From assembly GCA_002914805.1 (NCBI GenBank), contig JXTB01000038.1, forward strand, positions 1,040,242-1,104,241: DNA of 64,000 nt, in the 5' to 3' direction. Position numbers and translations under genes: made by a program. This document shows, piece by piece, positions 61,500 through 64,000 of this stretch. The stretch comes from Parasponia andersonii. Lineage: Eukaryota; Streptophyta; Magnoliopsida; Rosales; Cannabaceae. Each line of letters begins with the position of its first letter. Within the stretch, counting starts at the first letter, position 1. A model generated the notes under the pieces. It saw nothing but the letters and a program-made list of their open reading frames with translations. It was not told the DNA's origin and did no database searches.

Positions 61500-64000
61500 A
61501 CCTCAAACACTCACAAATAATAATCATGAATTGTGGTGTGAGAAAAAGCTCTTTTCCAACCCTTGTTTGGAACAGAGTTCAAAAATAAGAAACTAGAGCA
61601 CCAAGTTTAATAAGAATAAAGAAGGAGAGCTCTATCCTGAATCCTGTGAAAGTGTCGAGATGAGAGTCAAACCATACCAATGCGACAAAAAGCACCGTCC
61701 AAAGAAGTTGCGGTTTTCAATAAATTGAAAGTGACGTGAAAATTTAAAAAAAGAAGGAAAAAGATGACAACATTGGCCTAGCAGTACTTTCGGTGAGGCA
61801 CCACAAGCATTTAAATAATATTATTAGGATTAAACAAAGAGACAAGCACAGACTACGCGTGAAAGATTTCAATTTTTTAAGCCAATGTTTATTTATTTCA
61901 CGGGGTCTTCTAGGCTAGTGTTGTCTACTATACATATTCTATGATACAAGGGCTCATTGTTTTATTTTTTGAAATAATACTTTATTCTAGTTTGTGGGAT
62001 TTAGGGTTATTCAAAATAACTGTCTCCGATCTAATTTACACTCAATCATGTGATTTTTTTAAAATAGAATTAGAAAATGTGAAAACCAGTTTGATACAAT
62101 CTTGTGTTGAATTTTCTTTAGTTGTTGTTGATATCCGGCAAGATCAAACGAGTCTTTTCTTGAAATCAAGTAACTATGGAGCTCCATTTTCTCGTTAAAA
62201 TCGATGGTAGACTCTATGGATATTGGAAAATTTAGAGTTAAACATACAAAATTGTACAAAAAAAAAAATTGCTCATAAAGTAAGAAAATCTTATAAAATA
62301 TCTCTGAATATAATGCTCAAAGGAAGTAGAGCCTATCTAAAAAAAGCTTCCTATTTATATAAAAAAGTACAAAATAACCCGACTAAAAATGACAATTATC
62401 ATCGCAATGTCTAAACATGGTAAGACTCAGACACAAATTTAAATTAAAAAGTAATATCTTGACAAAATAATCAGACACATTGATTAAACACACAGATACC
62501 AATCGAACTTGTATCTAAAGGTGGTATCTTGACAAAATAATCAATTGCACAATTAAAAGACACAAAGTCAAACTCAAAAGTATCTTCATAACAACACATG
62601 CTGAGACATATATATGATAAAACAAAAACACAATTCCATACTAATGATTATGAATATATTAAGCTAATATGCAGACTACCAGATTTAACAATTAATTATT
62701 GAAATTAGTTTATAGAAGAACTTTAGAACTTCAGTTGCTACAATTGAGAGTTTTGTCAAAATAGTCTTGGAACATGATTACACAGAATAATACATACATA
62801 TATAAGACTAAATATAAAACTGAAATATAATTTTGAAATATTATTCATTACATTTTACAAGATCATAAGATGCCAAACTAAATCTTATACTAACAAAGAC
62901 TATGTTACTTAAAACTCTTATGATATTTTAGAAATCTTCTTATTATAATTTATTTAAGACTAAAGAATTTAAGTTTTCTCTTCAATTTCAATTTCAATTA
63001 GGTTGTAAGTTGTAACTAAAGTTTAAGTTTACTAGAACTTTTGATTTAGCTGTAATTTTTAGTTATGTTATGGTTAGTTTTGTATTTAGATTTTATATTT
63101 TAGATGGAGTATGATTACTATATAAACTTAAGTGATGTGGTATTAATTTAAATTTTATAAGTTTTCAAATTGTAAAAACTACCAAAACCGGCCATGAAAT
63201 TGTAGGTGTAGTCTAGCCAATTTGAACTGACCAAACTGTCCATTTGGATTAGTTTTTGAATTAGTGATTTAGACCAACTATAAACACCTCTAGTAAGATC
63301 CATTTGTTTGATTAAGTATATGATTCACATAGAACTATAACACAAGCCTAAATAATATATCAAACGCCAACTAAGAAGAGACTCATTGGGTAAATGTTGC
63401 ACCTGAGTCTGTAATTTGGGACATGTTAAATAATAAATACTCATCAAGTTTTTTTTTATTTACTCTTTTCCCCTCGAAATATAGAGATCGTCTCAATTTA
63501 CCCCTCAAACTATGAAATATTGTATAAATAGTATCTAAACCAAAGAAATGGTATTTCTTTTAGTGAAGTTAACAAAAAAGACGTGCACATCACATGACCT
63601 AAATTTTAATGTTAATTTAGTGAAACACTTTTAACTTTTACTAATAAATTTAAAAACATAATTTAGTTAAGAAAATAAAAAATAAGATAATTATTTTATA
63701 CTTATATTTTTACTGTTTGTTCAATTTATGGCTTAGATTTTAGTTATTGCCAACATTGATAAAGTTAGAACTTGTAATAAATTTACACTTTTTTTAACCT
63801 AAAAACCAATTTTGACTATTGTGTTTACCAAAATATCTATTGAAGTTGAAATATATATACTTAAAAAAAGCTCAAATTTAAAACTTATCTAAAATTGATA
63901 AATATGTTACAAATAATTTTAATATTTATAAATTTTTTTCATTTTTTAAATATTTACTCTTTTAGCTATTAATTTTAATTAGTTTTATATTGAAAGTAAG
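61500..64000. other. AT-rich end of the window without a recognised gene
   Basis: Several short frames (for example 61941-62198) have no domains or expected composition. I see no RNA gene, LTR or NLR fragment here beyond the TIR relic's leader. Confidence 0.5.

Overview
This window is nuclear DNA of a flowering plant, almost certainly a eudicot. It is AT-rich, its genes are split by GT..AG introns, and it carries a TIR-type NLR resistance gene, a class missing from most monocots. It also has a nucleus-encoded thylakoid protease gene and many decayed plant LTR retrotransposons. I cannot name the species.

Layout. 1-1509: 5' end (LTR plus start of gag) of a minus-strand Ty3/gypsy-like element running off the left edge. 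1510-9110: repeat-rich DNA with no convincing gene. 9291-10133: intact single-exon gene for a small membrane protein with a C-terminal DUF761-type motif. 14548-19610: decayed Ty1/copia element with both LTRs. 20033-20856: solo LTR with a perfect 5-bp target-site duplication. 21341-25061: complete eight-exon DEG5 (thylakoid-lumen Deg protease) gene. 26530-27283: frameshifted paralogue of the DUF761-type gene. The two paralogues lie in a direct segmental duplication (about 9115-14310 and 26335-32560) that brackets DEG5. 33787-38114: LTR element that keeps gag but no pol.

40700-61500 is a disease-resistance (NLR) cluster on the minus strand. It holds one apparently complete five-exon TIR-NBS-LRR gene (41537-46916, about 1354 residues). 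Around it are three relics of other TNL genes (40713-40892, 48412-48505, 61272-61499) and a multiply frameshifted CC-NBS-LRR pseudogene (52816-54800). A CACTA-like element end interrupts the pseudogene's LRR side, and a plus-strand copia element (about 54822-57175) abuts its N-terminal side. 57176-61270 and 61500-64000 hold repeats and AT-rich DNA without convincing genes.

Probably functional genes are three: the DUF761-type gene, DEG5 and the TNL. Only the NLR cluster has a shared theme (intracellular immune receptors evolving by duplication and decay). I see no clearly new system. The most unusual items are the DUF761-type duplication with one frameshifted copy, the gag-only LTR element with extra sequence between LTR and primer-binding site, and the NLR relics.
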